Positions 21,110-32,884 of a stretch of DNA of 64,000 nucleotides are shown piece after piece. A model generated the notes under the pieces. The model saw only the letters and a program-made list of their open reading frames with translations, did not search any database and was not told the origin of the DNA. Made by a program: the position numbers and the translations under genes. The DNA comes from Scenedesmus sp. ARA3 (taxonomy: Eukaryota; Chlorophyta; Chlorophyceae; Sphaeropleales; Scenedesmaceae): assembly GCA_004335835.1 (NCBI GenBank), contig RWJK01001913.1:47604-111603 (forward strand). The letters run 5' to 3'. Every line of letters starts with the position of its first letter. Positions within the stretch are counted from its first letter, which is position 1.

Positions 21110-24100
21110 ATGGCTGAGCAGCACAAATGGGCTACAAGCGCCGGCATTCTACTGCTGGTTTTGAGCCTGGTACCGTTTGTGGCCTCTCAGCCTGTTGCGG
21201 GCGCCCAGACGCCGCTCAGCAAGTTTGTTGCTGTTGAAGGGGAAGCAGCTGCTGCAGCACACTCCAGCCAAGGCACTCTCACCAGCCAGCAGCTGGCGAA
21301 GGAGCACGATGGCAAGGTCTTCACAGTTCCTTCATTTCAAAAGCACAGCGGAAAGTCCATCACTTTTAGCTTCCCATTCATTCAAAAGCAGGACGGTATC
21401 ATCAGCTTCCCGCCCAAGCAGCAGCCTGATGGCCAGGCCAGCAGTGACAAGAAGGAGTGGCTGCTGTCCTTGCTTGTGAACAAGACCAAAAATTTCCTCC
21501 ACAAGGAGTTCAACCATCCCGGCAGCAGCCCACCACCTCCAGCCAACAGCCCAGCACCACCTGGCAGCCCACCGCCGAGCAACAGCCCAAGCCCTGCACC
21601 ACCAAGCAGCACCCCAAGCCCTCCTGCAAGCAGTCCTACGTCGCCCAGCAGCCCAACGCCACCTGGCCACAACCCCAACCCATCAACTCCACCAGCGCAG
21701 CCCTCTCCAACACCTCCACGCAGCAGCCCCAGCCCTACACCGCAGTCACCTGCGCCAAGCACCAGCCCCAGCCCTCCCGCCCTGCCACCGCCTGCAGCGA
21801 GCCCGCAGCCCTCACCCAGCCTGCCACAGGCCAGCCCAAGCCCAGCACCCCCTGCATCACCACCCAGCAGCAGCAGCCCAAGCCCACCCAACAGCCCAAG
21901 CCCAGCACTGCCTTCATCACCCAGCAGCCCCAACCCAAGCCCACCCAGCAGCACAAGCCCCACACCCAGCAGCAGCCCAATCCCAAGCCCACCCAACAGC
22001 CCAAGCCCCGCACCACCAACGCCACCTACGGCCTCCCCTAGCCCTGCACTACCAACAACTCTATCTCCCTCTCCGCGTCCTGTAAGCTCACCCAGCCCTG
22101 CACCGCCAACCTCACCGCCTAGCCCCAGCCCTACACCACCAAGCAGCAGCCCAAGACCATTGCCACCCACCGACCCCATCCCCCCTGCCAGCCCCCGACC
22201 TCGTAGCAGCCCCAGCCCTGCACCGCCAACTCTCCCACCTGCCGCCCCCAGCCCCACACCAAGCAGCAGCCCCAGACCATTTCCGCCCACCGATTCCATT
22301 CCCCCTGCCAGCCCCCGACCTCGCAGCAGCCCCAATCCTGCCCCNCCGCCAACCTCCCCGCCTGCCTCCCCAAGCCCCACACCAAGCAGCAGCCCCAGAC
22401 CATTTCCGCCCACCGACCCCATTCCCCCTGCCAGCCCCCGACTTCGCAGCAGCCCCAGCCCTGCACCACCAACCTCCCCACCTGCCGCCCCAAGCCCCAC
22501 ACCAAGCGGTAGCCCCAGCCCATCTCCACCCACCACCGGCATCCCCCCTGCCAGCCCAAAGCCCCGCAGCAGCCCCAGCCCTGCCCCGCCAACCTCCCAA
22601 AGCCCAATTTCAAGCAGCCCCAGCCCTTCTCCCCCCTCTGTTCCATCCCCGCTGCCATCTCCTGTGCTTCTGCCCAGCCCTTCACCAACACCGCAGCTGT
22701 CTCCATCACCCAGCCCAGCTGGTGCAAGCCCCAGCCCACCAGGTACGCTCGACATCAGCTGCATGCATGTAGGCATGTGTGGATGCAGGCAGTTATGCAT
22801 GCACACAGGAAATGCACTCCAAGCATCGCAGTGCATGCACACAGACACATCTGTGCATTTACCATGCCTTGAACTGTCATGTACAATGTTGTCACAGCTG
22901 GTTTGTATCTGTGCCTGCTGAGCAGAAGAATACGCATGCTTGCGCAAGCCGGCACGCCCTGCAGTGCATGCCGCACAGCAGCTGCACAAGGTGCAGCAGC
23001 ACCTCTGGCACACCGCACACCATGGAATGGCAGCTACACTGCACCAGCCAGAAACATACCAGGATGCTGCAACAGCCCAACTGAGCCAACGCACGACTGC
23101 AGCATAGGAATAACACTCAGCGTCAAAAGCAGAGCTACTTTCTGCAGTTGCTCAGGTGTTTGACCTGCTGCTGCTGCTGTTTGTGTCTCTTTGCCTCTGC
23201 TGTCGTCACAGTGTCGCCACCCAAATCATCCCCTCTGCCACCTGCGGTGTCACCGAGCCCCTCCCCATCACCACCACCCCCTAGCCCCAGCCCTTCCTCC
23301 TTCGAGACACCACCCTTCGACGACCCCAGCTCTCCCAGCCCCTCACCAACACCCCGCAACAGCCCCTCCCCGCCTGCCCCGAGCCCTCCGCCACTCCACG
23401 GCAATCCTCCTCCATCACCCAGGCCTGTCAGCAGCCCCTCACCATCCCCTTCACCTAGCCCCAGTGCCAACGTAAGCAACCCACGGCTTGCCTGCAGCCC
23501 TGCAATGTGCTCGCAACCAGCACCCTGCGAGGCAGCGCCAGTGTGCAAGATAATTTCAGCTCCCTGCCCTGCTGGTGCCAGGTGCCGGCAGCTCAAAGGC
23601 AGCAGCAACCACACCTGCATCTACACGTTCAGGCCGCGCAACAGCGTGTGCTCTCGGGCCGCAGGGCCCTGCGGCAAGGATGTGCGCTGCTCTGGGGTCT
23701 CTGGGCAGTGCCCCAGCAGCAAAGACAGCAGCCTCATGTATCAGCCTGCAGGAAAGCAGTGCGCAGTAGCTGGCGGCAACTGCGGTGGGCCCTCCTCCTG
23801 TAATGGCACGAGCGTGCAGTGCCCCAGCAGGCACGGCAGCACTTGCTTTACGATAAGGTGCGGGAAGAAGCACTTCTACAGCCACGGCGCCAAGAAGGGA
23901 AGCTTTATGAGGCACAAGAGCGGCAAGGGATGGGACATTGGCGGCAAGCAGTTGGGTGATGGCAGTGAGAGCTTCACAGATCTTGATGCAGTGGATGCAG
24001 GGAGCGTGGCGTCTGCTACCAGCGTTGATGTGGTGTTTACTGGCAAAAACGGCGGTAAGAGGAAGCACGCCAGCAAGTGCACGCCTGGCGCGTGCCCTAA

Positions 24101-24248
24101 CAAGCAGAAGCCTTTTGATGCTGTGTTCATGGTGTGCAAGTGCAGCAAGGGTAGCTGCAACTGGCAGCACTATGATTATGTGCCGCAGCCGCCGAAGCAA
24201 GGGGCCAGCATGTGCCCAAACAACTCATTCTATCACAAGCTGGGTTGA
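21110..24248 (+). CDS. Secreted Ser-Pro-rich matrix glycoprotein with cysteine-rich C-terminal half
   Basis: Two exons, 21110-22742 and 23212-24248 (889 residues). Residues 1-26 form a clear signal peptide (hydrophobic ILLLVLSLVPFVAS). A short folded N-terminal part follows, then roughly 400 residues of SPSP/PPSP/SSPSPAP sequence, the pattern of hydroxyproline-rich algal wall and matrix glycoproteins. Within this rod four copies of a module of about 41 residues occur. Exon 2 opens with more Ser-Pro sequence and then gives a Cys-rich section: CSPAMCSQPAPC, RAAGPCGKDVRCSG, AGGNCGGPSSCNG. Its spacing resembles disintegrin-like repeats (AxGxCD..xxCxGxSxxCP). A basic, Cys-containing C-terminal domain with CPNKQKPFDAVFMVCKC ends the protein. 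It differs from a standard pherophorin, whose globular domains I do not see. One undetermined base lies at 22345. The long frame on the opposite strand is a shadow of the Pro repeats. Confidence 0.85.
22085..22600 (+). repeat. Four tandem coding modules of about 41 codons
   Basis: Repeats of a module with SSPSPAPPTSPP, SSSPRPFPPTD and IPPASPRPR in the proline-rich rod. The copies differ at a few codons. An N at 22345 falls within one copy. Confidence 0.85.
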
Positions 24249-25046
24249 GTTGAGATAACTTCAGGCTATTGCTGGATATGATATGTACATTTGGCTGAAA
24301 TGCGCTGCAGCGCCGCGACCATCATCACGATTGCAGTCAACATCCTGTTGCTGCAAGCACCACACTTGTTGTTGTTGCAGAAGTGCCTGCCTGATCATCT
24401 GCCGTACGTGAGCAAGTGAATACAACTATTTCGTTCCTTGTTGGAAGCAGTGAGTACAGCGAGAGAGAGTTGATGTCAACCATTGGCGAGTGGGTGCTGG
24501 TGCTGCCAGCAACTGTCCAGTGTTGAGTTGCGGGTCCAACTGTAGTGTCACCCTGATCGTATGTGCGTTGCGCCATCGAGAGTGGCTGGCTATGGAGGCT
24601 TCCTGCCTGCAATTGTTGGCACCCAATAGCGCCGGGCATGGTTTGTGCAAAGGTGATCAAACCCTCTTGCATTCTGCCTCTGCTGAAGTATCTATGCTTG
24701 GGTTGCTTGAATACTACTCTCCAGTGGTTTGGGATTGATTATTGCAGTCACACACCTTGGACACGTCACATATGGCAGCTGTGAACTGCTAAGTATCAGT
24801 GATAAGTATCGAACACTGTTGGATTTGTGGCCCTGCTAATGCATGCTGTGAAAGATGATAATCACTCTTCTGGTTGAAACTGTGACATGAGAAGCTCCCG
24901 CACTGCAGTCATGCAAATTGAGCTGCCTTGACATGCCTGCTGCTTGCGGCAATCAGTCATGGTTGCCTTGTTGGTTGACATGCTGTGGTTGTAGCTCATA
25001 TCAAGCGATTAGATTCTGGGGTTCCCACTCCTCGTTGAGTGGAGTA

Positions 25047-25076
25047 TGTAATGTAATGTAATGTAATGTAATGTAA
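25047..25076 (+). repeat. (TGTAA)6 pentanucleotide array
   Basis: Six perfect TGTAA units. TGTAA is also the usual polyadenylation motif of chlorophyte algae. The array lies about 800 bases beyond the glycoprotein stop codon. Confidence 0.9.
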
Positions 25077-25296
25077 ATTATGCTCCAAGCTTTGCTACAC
25101 GCTTGGCCCAAGCACAAGTGAGGTGGGCCCCTTGTACAGCATGTGACAAGCTTCTTTAAAAGTTTGTTGGCCAGTACGTGCTGCTGGGGTTGGAGTTTGC
25201 ATACAGCTGCCAGGTTTAGTGACGTTAACACGCCTGTCACGGACTCTTGCAGTGAACTGACTGGGTTGGTATGTTCCTCGTATGGCTCCTTTGTCA

Positions 25297-25385
25297 GGTA
25301 CCATGAGTCGGCTCTGTGGCATGAGCAGCGTGCATTGCCAAAGCACNNNNNNNNNNNNNNNNNNNCAGAGCCGACTCATGGTACC
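25297..25385. repeat. Inverted repeat flanking a gap
   Basis: Arms 25297-25316 and 25366-25385 are perfect reverse complements over 20 bases. Between them are 30 known bases and the N run. Confidence 0.9.
25347..25365. other. Assembly gap (19 N)
   Basis: Undetermined bases inside the inverted repeat. Confidence 1.
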
Positions 25386-25848
25386 CAGTGGGCAGTGTGT
25401 CAGAGATTTGAGATCTGTGGCTCAGAGGCACATGCTGGCCCTAGGCATCTCAATGTACCTGTTGAACCTGCTGCATTGGTGTTAGTTGTCGCTGAAACAT
25501 GGTGTACAAAGGTACCTTGGGCAACATCCAGAGCAAGTCGGCTGCAATGCCATGAATGGTTGTCAACAGCCTCAGCAGCTGCCTCAAGACTGCTGCAGCA
25601 GCAGGCCAAATGTTGGTAGCTTGTAACATATTACAACGTGTTTGACTGGACACGTCTCACCGATCTGTCTTCACAGAGATGTTGTGGCTTTTCTAAGCCG
25701 GCGCCATGACCCACATGCAACTATCCTCTCCCATACTGAAAGTTGGCAAAAACGTCGGCCAAAGAAGCCAGGGCTCAGTACACAGGAATCTGCAACTCCT
25801 CAAACTGCAGCCAAGCTAGGCCCGCTCCAGTAGTCAAGAAGTGCCCTG

Positions 25849-25905
25849 CCGCGCAATGAAGCCGCAGCCGCAATACCCAGCCGCGCAATGAAGCCGCAGC
25901 CGCAA
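25849..25905. repeat. 25-bp direct repeat
   Basis: Identical copies at 25849-25873 and 25881-25905, separated by 7 bases. Confidence 0.9.
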
Positions 25906-25939
25906 CGCCAGCCACTACGCCGAACATTCTAGCAGCATG

Positions 25940-26197
25940 TCAACGAGCAGCAAGTCGACTGTGCAGCTGCCGGGCTGGTACACAACCATCAAACTCGTCA
26001 GCATTGGCTGCTGGTCCATAGTTGATGCGGGTGCCTATGTACGCCAGCTTGACATCATGATGTGTGGCCTGCAACTTGCGCAACGCTGCAGCAGCACTAG
26101 AACTCGCTAGCTGTCTCATAAGCGTCCCATCCCAACGCAGTGCGCCCTGGCCACACACAACTGCACTGCGCCGCAAGCATGGCAGATAAGCTGACAC
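25940..26197 (-). CDS. Candidate C-terminal exon of an unknown minus-strand gene
   Basis: A minus-strand frame ending at a stop at 25940 has non-repetitive, coding-like sequence (HHDVKLAYIGTRINYGPAAN, then ADEFDGCVPARQ). A TTGCAG acceptor precedes the better half. No family was recognised and no upstream exons could be chained, so it may be spurious. Confidence 0.22.
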   Translation of the reverse strand: MSAYLPCLRRSAVVCGQGALRWDGTLMRQLASSSAAAALRKLQATHHDVKLAYIGTRINYGPAANADEFDGCVPARQLHSRLAAR

Positions 26198-27541
26198 GCT
26201 CGCAACGCCTCAGCTGGCTGCAAATAGCAACCCAGCATAATATGACACCAGACAGCACTACGCACGGCATTCAGCATAAGAATACACAACCTCGCATGCT
26301 GTGTGCACCCAGCCATTGACACGGCCCTGACATGTGATGTTGAGGATCAACCAGATCACGCCGATATAAAGCAGGCAGCAGGCAGCGTGTGCTGCAGGCC
26401 GCGGCAAGCCTGCCATCCTCCGCCAGTGGTGCATCATTGTACATATACTGTGCAAAAGTGCCTCATGGGTGCTGCACAGGCCAGCACACAGGTGCTGCAT
26501 ACTGCTGTTGACCAGCACCCTACAGCCAATTTGCAGTCAGAGAGTGCATAGCCTCCACAGCACTCCAGATGCAGATCCCTGCTGCAGGCAGCTTGGCGCA
26601 GCTTGGCGCACTGCCCTGCCTAGCATACGCATGCCCGACCCAGCACCAACTAGGACCCAATGGCATTGGTCGTGTGTTGTTTGGTGTGCGCGCTGCTAGC
26701 AAGCTGCGCTGCTTGGCAATGTCTGCTTAAGTCATGACGAACAAGCTGAGCTGGCCGCTGCCAATTACTAAGGTGAAGTGCCACCAGCAAGCAGTGCACG
26801 TGACGGAGCTCAAGCGCACACCTGCAGGAGGCAGCAACCATTGCAGCTGGCATAGCTTCACTCACAGCAGCAACATGCTGCAGTAGTCATGCCCTTCCAT
26901 GAGGTTGCATGGCAAGTCAAATCCTTCCGCCCTGCCAAAGCAACGCTGTCCAAGCAGCAGCACCAGTTGGTGCGAGCTGCGCAAAATGAGGAAGAATAAA
27001 ACCACAGAGGCTGACATGGTCTGGGTGAAGGAGCGCACAATTTGTGCGGTCCTGAGATGAGAGCACACTTTGCAGCGCACCAGCAGGCTCGTCCCAGATC
27101 ACCTGCCCGTATAACACAGTAAAGACAGAGGCTGTTGCATGACAACTGCAGCTGGGGCTCCTTGAAACATCAGGTGCATGCAATGATGCCGTGATATCTA
27201 AGAGCCAGATTGGCGTTGACAGACGTCAGCGCCCACAACATGGATAACAGAGGCTAGATGGTAGACACTAAATAACGCAGGCTATGTCGCAGCAGCACAT
27301 GACACGTCAGACGAAGCTGCCATACTCAAAACCAAGCCAAAACAAGCGGCCACAGGGTGATATTTGAGGGACAAGGTCCTGCAATGCACAGTCAGCAAGC
27401 ATTGCATGCACGCGTGACTGCACGCACACATGCAGCTTGGTCCTCTGTTGAGCATTTCCCTCACAGATGCTGTATCCATTCAAAGCCACTGTAATGTGAT
27501 GAATCGCAAGCAGAGCAGCAGCCCACACTGTACATAACTCC
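26198..27541. other. Region downstream of the methyltransferase gene
   Basis: A/C-rich on the + strand, that is G/T-rich in the minus direction, like transcribed non-coding DNA of minus-strand genes in this window. Probably the 3' region of the methyltransferase gene and/or further minus-strand exons that I could not define. Confidence 0.35.
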
Positions 27542-29391
27542 TCATTCTTCAGCATCACCAAATACCCGCACCTCTTGCAATACGTGCTGCTGCTGCTGTC
27601 CCTTCTCAGCTACCTCTCCACTCCTATCCCACTTCAAATCCAGCACTGGCCTGGTGTCAAACAGCGGCTCATCCACTGACAGCCCAAGCTGCAGCTGACT
27701 GCTGCTGCCCGGCAGCCAGCACACGCCGTCCCTGCACCAAACCCTGGCCAGTGTGGCTACTGGCGCTGCAGCTAGCGACTTGACGTAGATGTATGCGCGG
27801 CCGTTTTGGCCGTACGTGAAGCTGCACGGCACCTGGCTGACATTATAGAGGTAGGGCTGCGTGGGCAGCTGGCGTGAAGTGACCAGCACCTGGAAGTTGG
27901 GGCTGGCTGCCAGCCGTTCTGCCAGAGACCTGCAGGAAACCAGGGAACAAAGCGGTTGAGGGCGCATAATTAGTTGAATTGGTATGCTGTGGGTTTGTTC
28001 TGTGCAGCAAGGCTTTGTGCATGTGATGTGCTTGGCGAGAAAAGGTCGTACGCGAGATGTGTCGCAGCAGAGCCGCGCCTGAGGCAGCTGCGTGGCTTGC
28101 AGGATGCTGTCCTGCAAGCAGCTGGCTGTACTGCTGCTGCATGCGCTGGATGTGTGCAAGCAAGCCAATCACTACTTGTGCACATGTCAATGCTGCAATA
28201 CATGCACGCCACAACCAAGCAAGGCGCTGCTGCTCATGCTGCTGTATGCTGTCACTTGCTGCTGCTGTCAGGTGCTGGCACTTGCTGGTGCTCGACCAGT
28301 CTGCTACAGGTGACTCAACTTCCGCATCTACTTGCGTACTTGCCTCGCTGCAACAGCGCCCACCCAGCTGCTGCTGTGCTCACTATATTACAAATATCTG
28401 CGTACAGAACCTTGCGCAGCAGCGGCTCACCTGCAGATGCCCGCGCCAAAGGCAGTCGAGCAGAGGTAGAAGTGAGAGCCTTCCTGCAAGCTGCAGCTGC
28501 TCAGGTCTGCATGCCGCAGCTCTACAGGCTGCAGCGGCACGCCCTGCTGCTGCAGCACCTCCAGAGCTGCTTCTGCCTGCTCCAGCCTGCTCTCACTGAG
28601 CTCTATGCCGATTGCTTTGCGCACTGTGCTGTGCATCGCGACTTGCAGGACAGCTCTGCCCCTGCCGCAGCCCAGGTCGACAAACACGCTGCTGCTGTCC
28701 ATGGCCAGGTAACTGCAGGTGGTGATGGAGTGGTAGGGCAGGCATCAAACGGAAACACATGTCAAGAAAGGCCGAGGGTGACGCAGAAAAAGGCACGGGC
28801 AAAAGCAAAGAAGGCTAAGAGCCGGAAGTGCGGGAAACATGGCATAGCTGCAGAATGCGCTGGCATGCTTCCAGCAGAAGCATGTCAGATGCCTGCAAGG
28901 TGCATATCTCTCTTGCAGGAGTGCTTGTAATCAACTGCTGAGCTGTGTGCAGCTATTGCTCGGCTGCTCAACACGCACCGCAGCAGCACATCCACGCCAG
29001 ATGCTTGCACCTCCCCATAGGTTGCATCACCGCCAGTGGCATCTATCTTTGCCCGCTCGCGCTTTGGGATGACGTAGCCACCCTTTGAGAAGAATATCTC
29101 TTGGTCAAGCAAGTCATAGATATCTTCCAGCTGCTGCTCTGACGTCACACAGCTGCTGCCTGCCTGGGTATGGTTGTTGCTCAGGTCAGCCAGGTGCCTG
29201 TCAAGCAGCGACTGCAGCAGCCTCTGCTGTGCTTGCTCGCTGCTGCTAGTAACACTGTGTGTAGAAACACCTGTGCTGGGTCTGCTGCTGGTGTTGATGG
29301 CACATGTGCGCCATGACTGCTGCAGCTGCTGCCTCTGTGGCAAGCACGTGCTACCGCGCCTGCCACCAGCTAGCTGATGCCGAGCCAGCAT
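27542..29391 (-). CDS. SAM-dependent methyltransferase, DOT1-like fold, probably plastid
   Basis: Three exons read on the minus strand: 29391-28979, 28712-28431, 27929-27542; 360 residues, with phases 2 and 2 matching. The first about 70 residues are basic and Ser/Gln-rich, like an organelle targeting peptide. Then come IYDLLDQEIFFSKGGYVIP and GGDATYGEV, which precede the SAM-binding motif I, VFVDLGCGRGRAVLQVA, and motif II IGIELSESR. The form of motif I and the preceding block resemble DOT1-type methyltransferases (DLGxGxGxxxxQVA). The C-terminal exon gives a beta-rich tail (FQVLVTSRQLPTQPY, GRAYIYVKSL). The substrate cannot be told from the sequence. It shares a short upstream region (about 580 bp) with the divergent gene at 29971. 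Confidence 0.8.
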
Positions 29392-29970
29392 GCTGAGTTA
29401 GTTACGCTATGGAAACTGTTCGCAGGCGATGTCTATGAGTGCTGAAGAACAGCTTGTTGATGTGGCAACTTCAACAGTGGGTACACTGGAGCAACCAGTG
29501 CCCCAGTAACTAGTCTGTACTCCAAGCGAAAATGTCAGCATGAAACACCAGCACGACTACTGTACTGGCGTTCGGGAAATAACTGGCGGGCGCGTAACAC
29601 AAGGATGATGAGAAGCCCTAGCTGCACCACAAGCCTGACTCGCCCGTCTGCCAACTCGAAAAAATGTGTTTGAATATCACCTTCATGGCTTGTGCAGTGA
29701 AGCTGTAGCACAGCCAGCGTCCGTAGTGCGCAGCGAGCCACTGCTGCCAGAGAATGAACCTGCCTGCAAACAGCAATTGCCTCCACTGCTGACACCCATT
29801 CAGAGGAACAGCTACTTCAATTAAAACACTGCCGTTACCTTAAGGCGTGTGCTGGCTGCTTTTATAGGATGTTGCCCGTGCCGCTGGCCACATGGGCGCA
29901 CTGCAAGTATGCAGCGACCAACCTAGCAACACACCGCCAGCTACGCCAACTGAGGACTTCAGTTGTAGCT
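29392..29970. promoter_or_regulatory. Shared upstream region of a divergent gene pair
   Basis: Separates the minus-strand methyltransferase from the + strand WHEP-like gene. It must contain both promoters. No clear core elements were recognised. Confidence 0.4.
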
Positions 29971-32504
29971 ATGGCAAAGCCCTGGAGGCCAGACATGAAC
30001 GATGTTGACAGTGAGTGCAAGCAGCATTGATGTTCTGTGCTGTCACTGCAGGCTGGCTGTGCCTGGACCACACAAAGTGGCACCTGCAGTGCTGCCAAAT
30101 GTCTGCAGTGTGCGCTGCTTGCCTTGATGTTATGTAACACCACTGTATTACAGGGCTCAGCAAGGGCGACGGTGCGAAAAAGCGAGGCACAGGCAACTAC
30201 AACATCCCGCACCGCCTCAATTCAGATGGTAAGAGGCCTACTTGCGTCAGTTGCATGGTCGATTGTTCGCTCAACTGCTGCAGCTGTTGACCGCAGCCTG
30301 TGGCGGCAGTCACACATTAGCACAAAAGCACTGGCATTTGATACCCACAGCCAGAGCTAGCACACGCACTTTTGTGCCTGCAGAGCATCAGCAACGGACG
30401 TTGCAAGCATAACAAATGCTGAGCTATCTGTTGTGCTGCTGTTGCTGCACTTGCAGAGAGGCCAGTGTATGAGGCAGCAAAGAAGAAGGGCTACCTGCAG
30501 GTACACCATTTTTGGTTTGCAACTGACAGCATTATCCTGATATTTGGCAGACAGATCCATAGCAACACAATGCACTGCAACTGAACAGCCCGACACTACT
30601 GACATTTCCTGCAAGCACGCCATTGTGCCAGACAGGCAGAACTGGACTACAGCACTGCCAGGCGTTACAACGGACTGTGACTAATGGAGCTCTTATGTCA
30701 CATGCTCTGCAGGTGCGTGGCACAGGCTATCGCAAGGGAGCTGGTGGCCGCAAGGGCAACCCACTCCCTAATGTGTACCGCCAGTGGTGTGATGCTAAGG
30801 CCACTGCCTGCATCGTCATTGAGCAGGACATGACAGGTGAGCGGCACATGATGTTACACAGTGTCATGTGGCACACTGCTGCTAGCGTGCTGTGGCAGTT
30901 CTGGGTCGGTCAGATGGACCCCACATAGATGCTCCCTGCATTGCTGTTGACTCCTCTTTTTGTGCATTGCTGTTGACTCCTCTTTTTGTGCATGGTGTTG
31001 GTGTGAGTCTGGCATGGAGCGTAGATTGTTCGATATGCAACAAAGCCCCTGTTTCAGCACAAAGTTTCATGCCATTGGGACCCACACGTGAACCCCCAGC
31101 TGGCATGGCTTCACATGCAACACTACCCAAACTGTCCGTCCTCCCTGTGACACTGTCATGTACTGTCAAGCAGGTGCCAGCGGGGATGTGGTGGTAGTGG
31201 ACTTGGCCCCTCTGCGGGCCACTGACCTGTCAGCAGCGGTGCAGCTCTGCGGCAGGCTGGCAGCAGCAGCGGGGGCGCGGCAACTGCCCCTGCAGGAGCG
31301 CTCGCTGGACGCCGTGCCTTTCAACATACTGCCTGTGGAGCTGCCTGTCGCTCCACAGAAGGTGAGCGGTGTGACAGTGATAATCAGAAGTGTGGTGGTT
31401 GCACGTCATGTGAAATGAGAGGGAGTGTGCCAGCTTGGGAGCTGCGGAGGAGTTTGAACGAGCAAGGTCAGCAGCACGTGCAGTCCTGTATGGCACTGCC
31501 AGCACACCACTCCTGGCTTCCCAGGTGCATGGCACAGCTGAGTGCTACTGCTGTGCAAGTGGCCGCCTGTGAGTTGGCAGCACAACATACAGCCGGAGTC
31601 TCTGCCACCATCTTGTTACAGCTGACACGCGCAACAACAAACACCTCTAATGAAAGCGCCATCCGTGTGTGCCTGCGCTGTGCTACCTGCTGTGCTGCTG
31701 CAGATGCTGTACCCTGACTCAGCAGGCGCTGCTGCTACCGCTGCGGCAACGCCTGAGCAGCTGCAGTCTGCGGAGATGGCTGTGCTGCAGCAGGCTGATG
31801 TGGTGAGGCAGCTCAAGGCGGGAGGCATGGGCAACTCCAGCCCTGAGGTGCAGCAGCAAGTGCAGGTGCGCCGCGTGCGTGGCTTCTGTGAGAGCACCCA
31901 AGTTGTTGTGGTTGATCTATTTCAGCACAACTATGAACGTAGCACATTCAGACTATTGCGCATGCTGTGAGGCGTGGGGGCTGTGATAGCTTTTTGTGTT
32001 GTCAGTGCAGGCTGGATTGCAACACACTCTGTGCGACGGTCTGCCTGGTGCGTGCTGGATGTTTTGGTCGAGATGCTCTTGCACTCTCATAATGCTGCGT
32101 TCAGGATGTTGCTCGACTATCGCTCTGCTGCTGCTGCCACTGATATGCAGGAGTTGCTGAGGTTGAAGGCCAACTTGCAGCAACTACTAGAAGCAGCAGC
32201 CCAACAAGACGGCGGCAGCAGCAGCAGCAGTGGCAGCAGTAGCACAACAGTAGGGATAGACGGAAAGGCTGTGTCAGAGTTCGAGTCTGAGGCAGTGGAT
32301 GAGGCTAGCGCTGGCGGTAGCAGCAGCAGCAGCAGCAGCAGGCGGCAGCAGGCGCTGGATGAGGATCACCCCTTTGCCACGTCAGCTATCTGGCAGCTGC
32401 CAGTGCTGCCGCTGTTCTTTGAGACAGACAGAACCACAGCCAAAGTCCTTGCTAAAACATTATGCACTGAACTTGCAGCCGCTGGGGTGGCTGTTTCTAG
32501 ATAG
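29971..32504 (+). CDS. Conserved protein of unknown function with WHEP-like helix pair
   Basis: Seven exons: 29971-30010, 30154-30228, 30457-30500, 30713-30836, 31174-31361, 31704-31865, 32151-32504; 328 residues, all phases matching. The N-terminal half is basic and looks conserved: AKPWRPDMNDVD, AKKRGTGNYNIPHRLNSD, then VRGTGYRKGAGGRKGNPLP and VYRQWCDAK, followed by VVVVDLAPLR. Such blocks suggest a nucleic-acid-associated plant or algal protein, but I cannot name the family. Residues around VVRQLKAGGMGNSSPEVQQQ continue across a splice to ELLRLKANLQQLLE, which fits the helix-turn-helix pattern of WHEP domains of eukaryotic aminoacyl-tRNA synthetases. A poly-Ser tract from AGC repeats follows. 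The C-terminal tail includes IWQLPVLPLFFETDR. Confidence 0.75.
30941..30992 (+). repeat. 26-bp perfect tandem duplication in an intron
   Basis: Two identical 26-base units in intron 4 of the WHEP-like gene. Confidence 0.95.
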
Positions 32505-32884
32505 GACTGCGTTGGTGCGGCTGGCATGCAAACAACATAGGAATGCTGCCAGGGTTGTTGTGGTCCCTCCAGACCTGCATGAACTCGTTCTACATCCCTT
32601 ATGTTTAAAAGTTATGTTTGAAGGAAACCTTTTCGTCTGCAATTTGCTGTTTAGGCTTTTACTTTGACCCTGTCATGACTGGTCAGTCAGCCAGGCCTGC
32701 TCAGTCTGCCAGTATCCAATAGCTCGTCTTCGACGTTTAGGAGCCGCCGCAGTGCCGGCACACACGTTCATTGTAGGTGTAGAGGTTGATTTTTGTTGTT
32801 ACACGTGAATTGACGCATTCTCACCGTCAAAAGTCGCAGCGGGCAAGCAACTCTCTGTTTGCAGTGACTGTACAGCAGCAGAGC
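32505..32884. other. Short intergenic region
   Basis: 3' flank of the WHEP-like gene and promoter or leader of the PAP2 gene. An in-frame extension of the PAP2 protein back to 32786 is open. Confidence 0.4.

Larger units (their letters stand above)
24249..25939. other. Intergenic region with repeats and a gap
   Basis: No gene was recognised. It contains the 3' flank of the glycoprotein gene, a (TGTAA)6 array, a 20-bp inverted repeat around an assembly gap and a 25-bp direct repeat (25849-25873 and 25881-25905). Confidence 0.45.

Noticed and set aside
21382..23094. A 570-residue open frame on the minus strand rich in Gly and Leu
   Set aside because: It is the mirror image of the proline-rich repeats of the + strand glycoprotein. 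It has no start context, domains or splice logic of its own.
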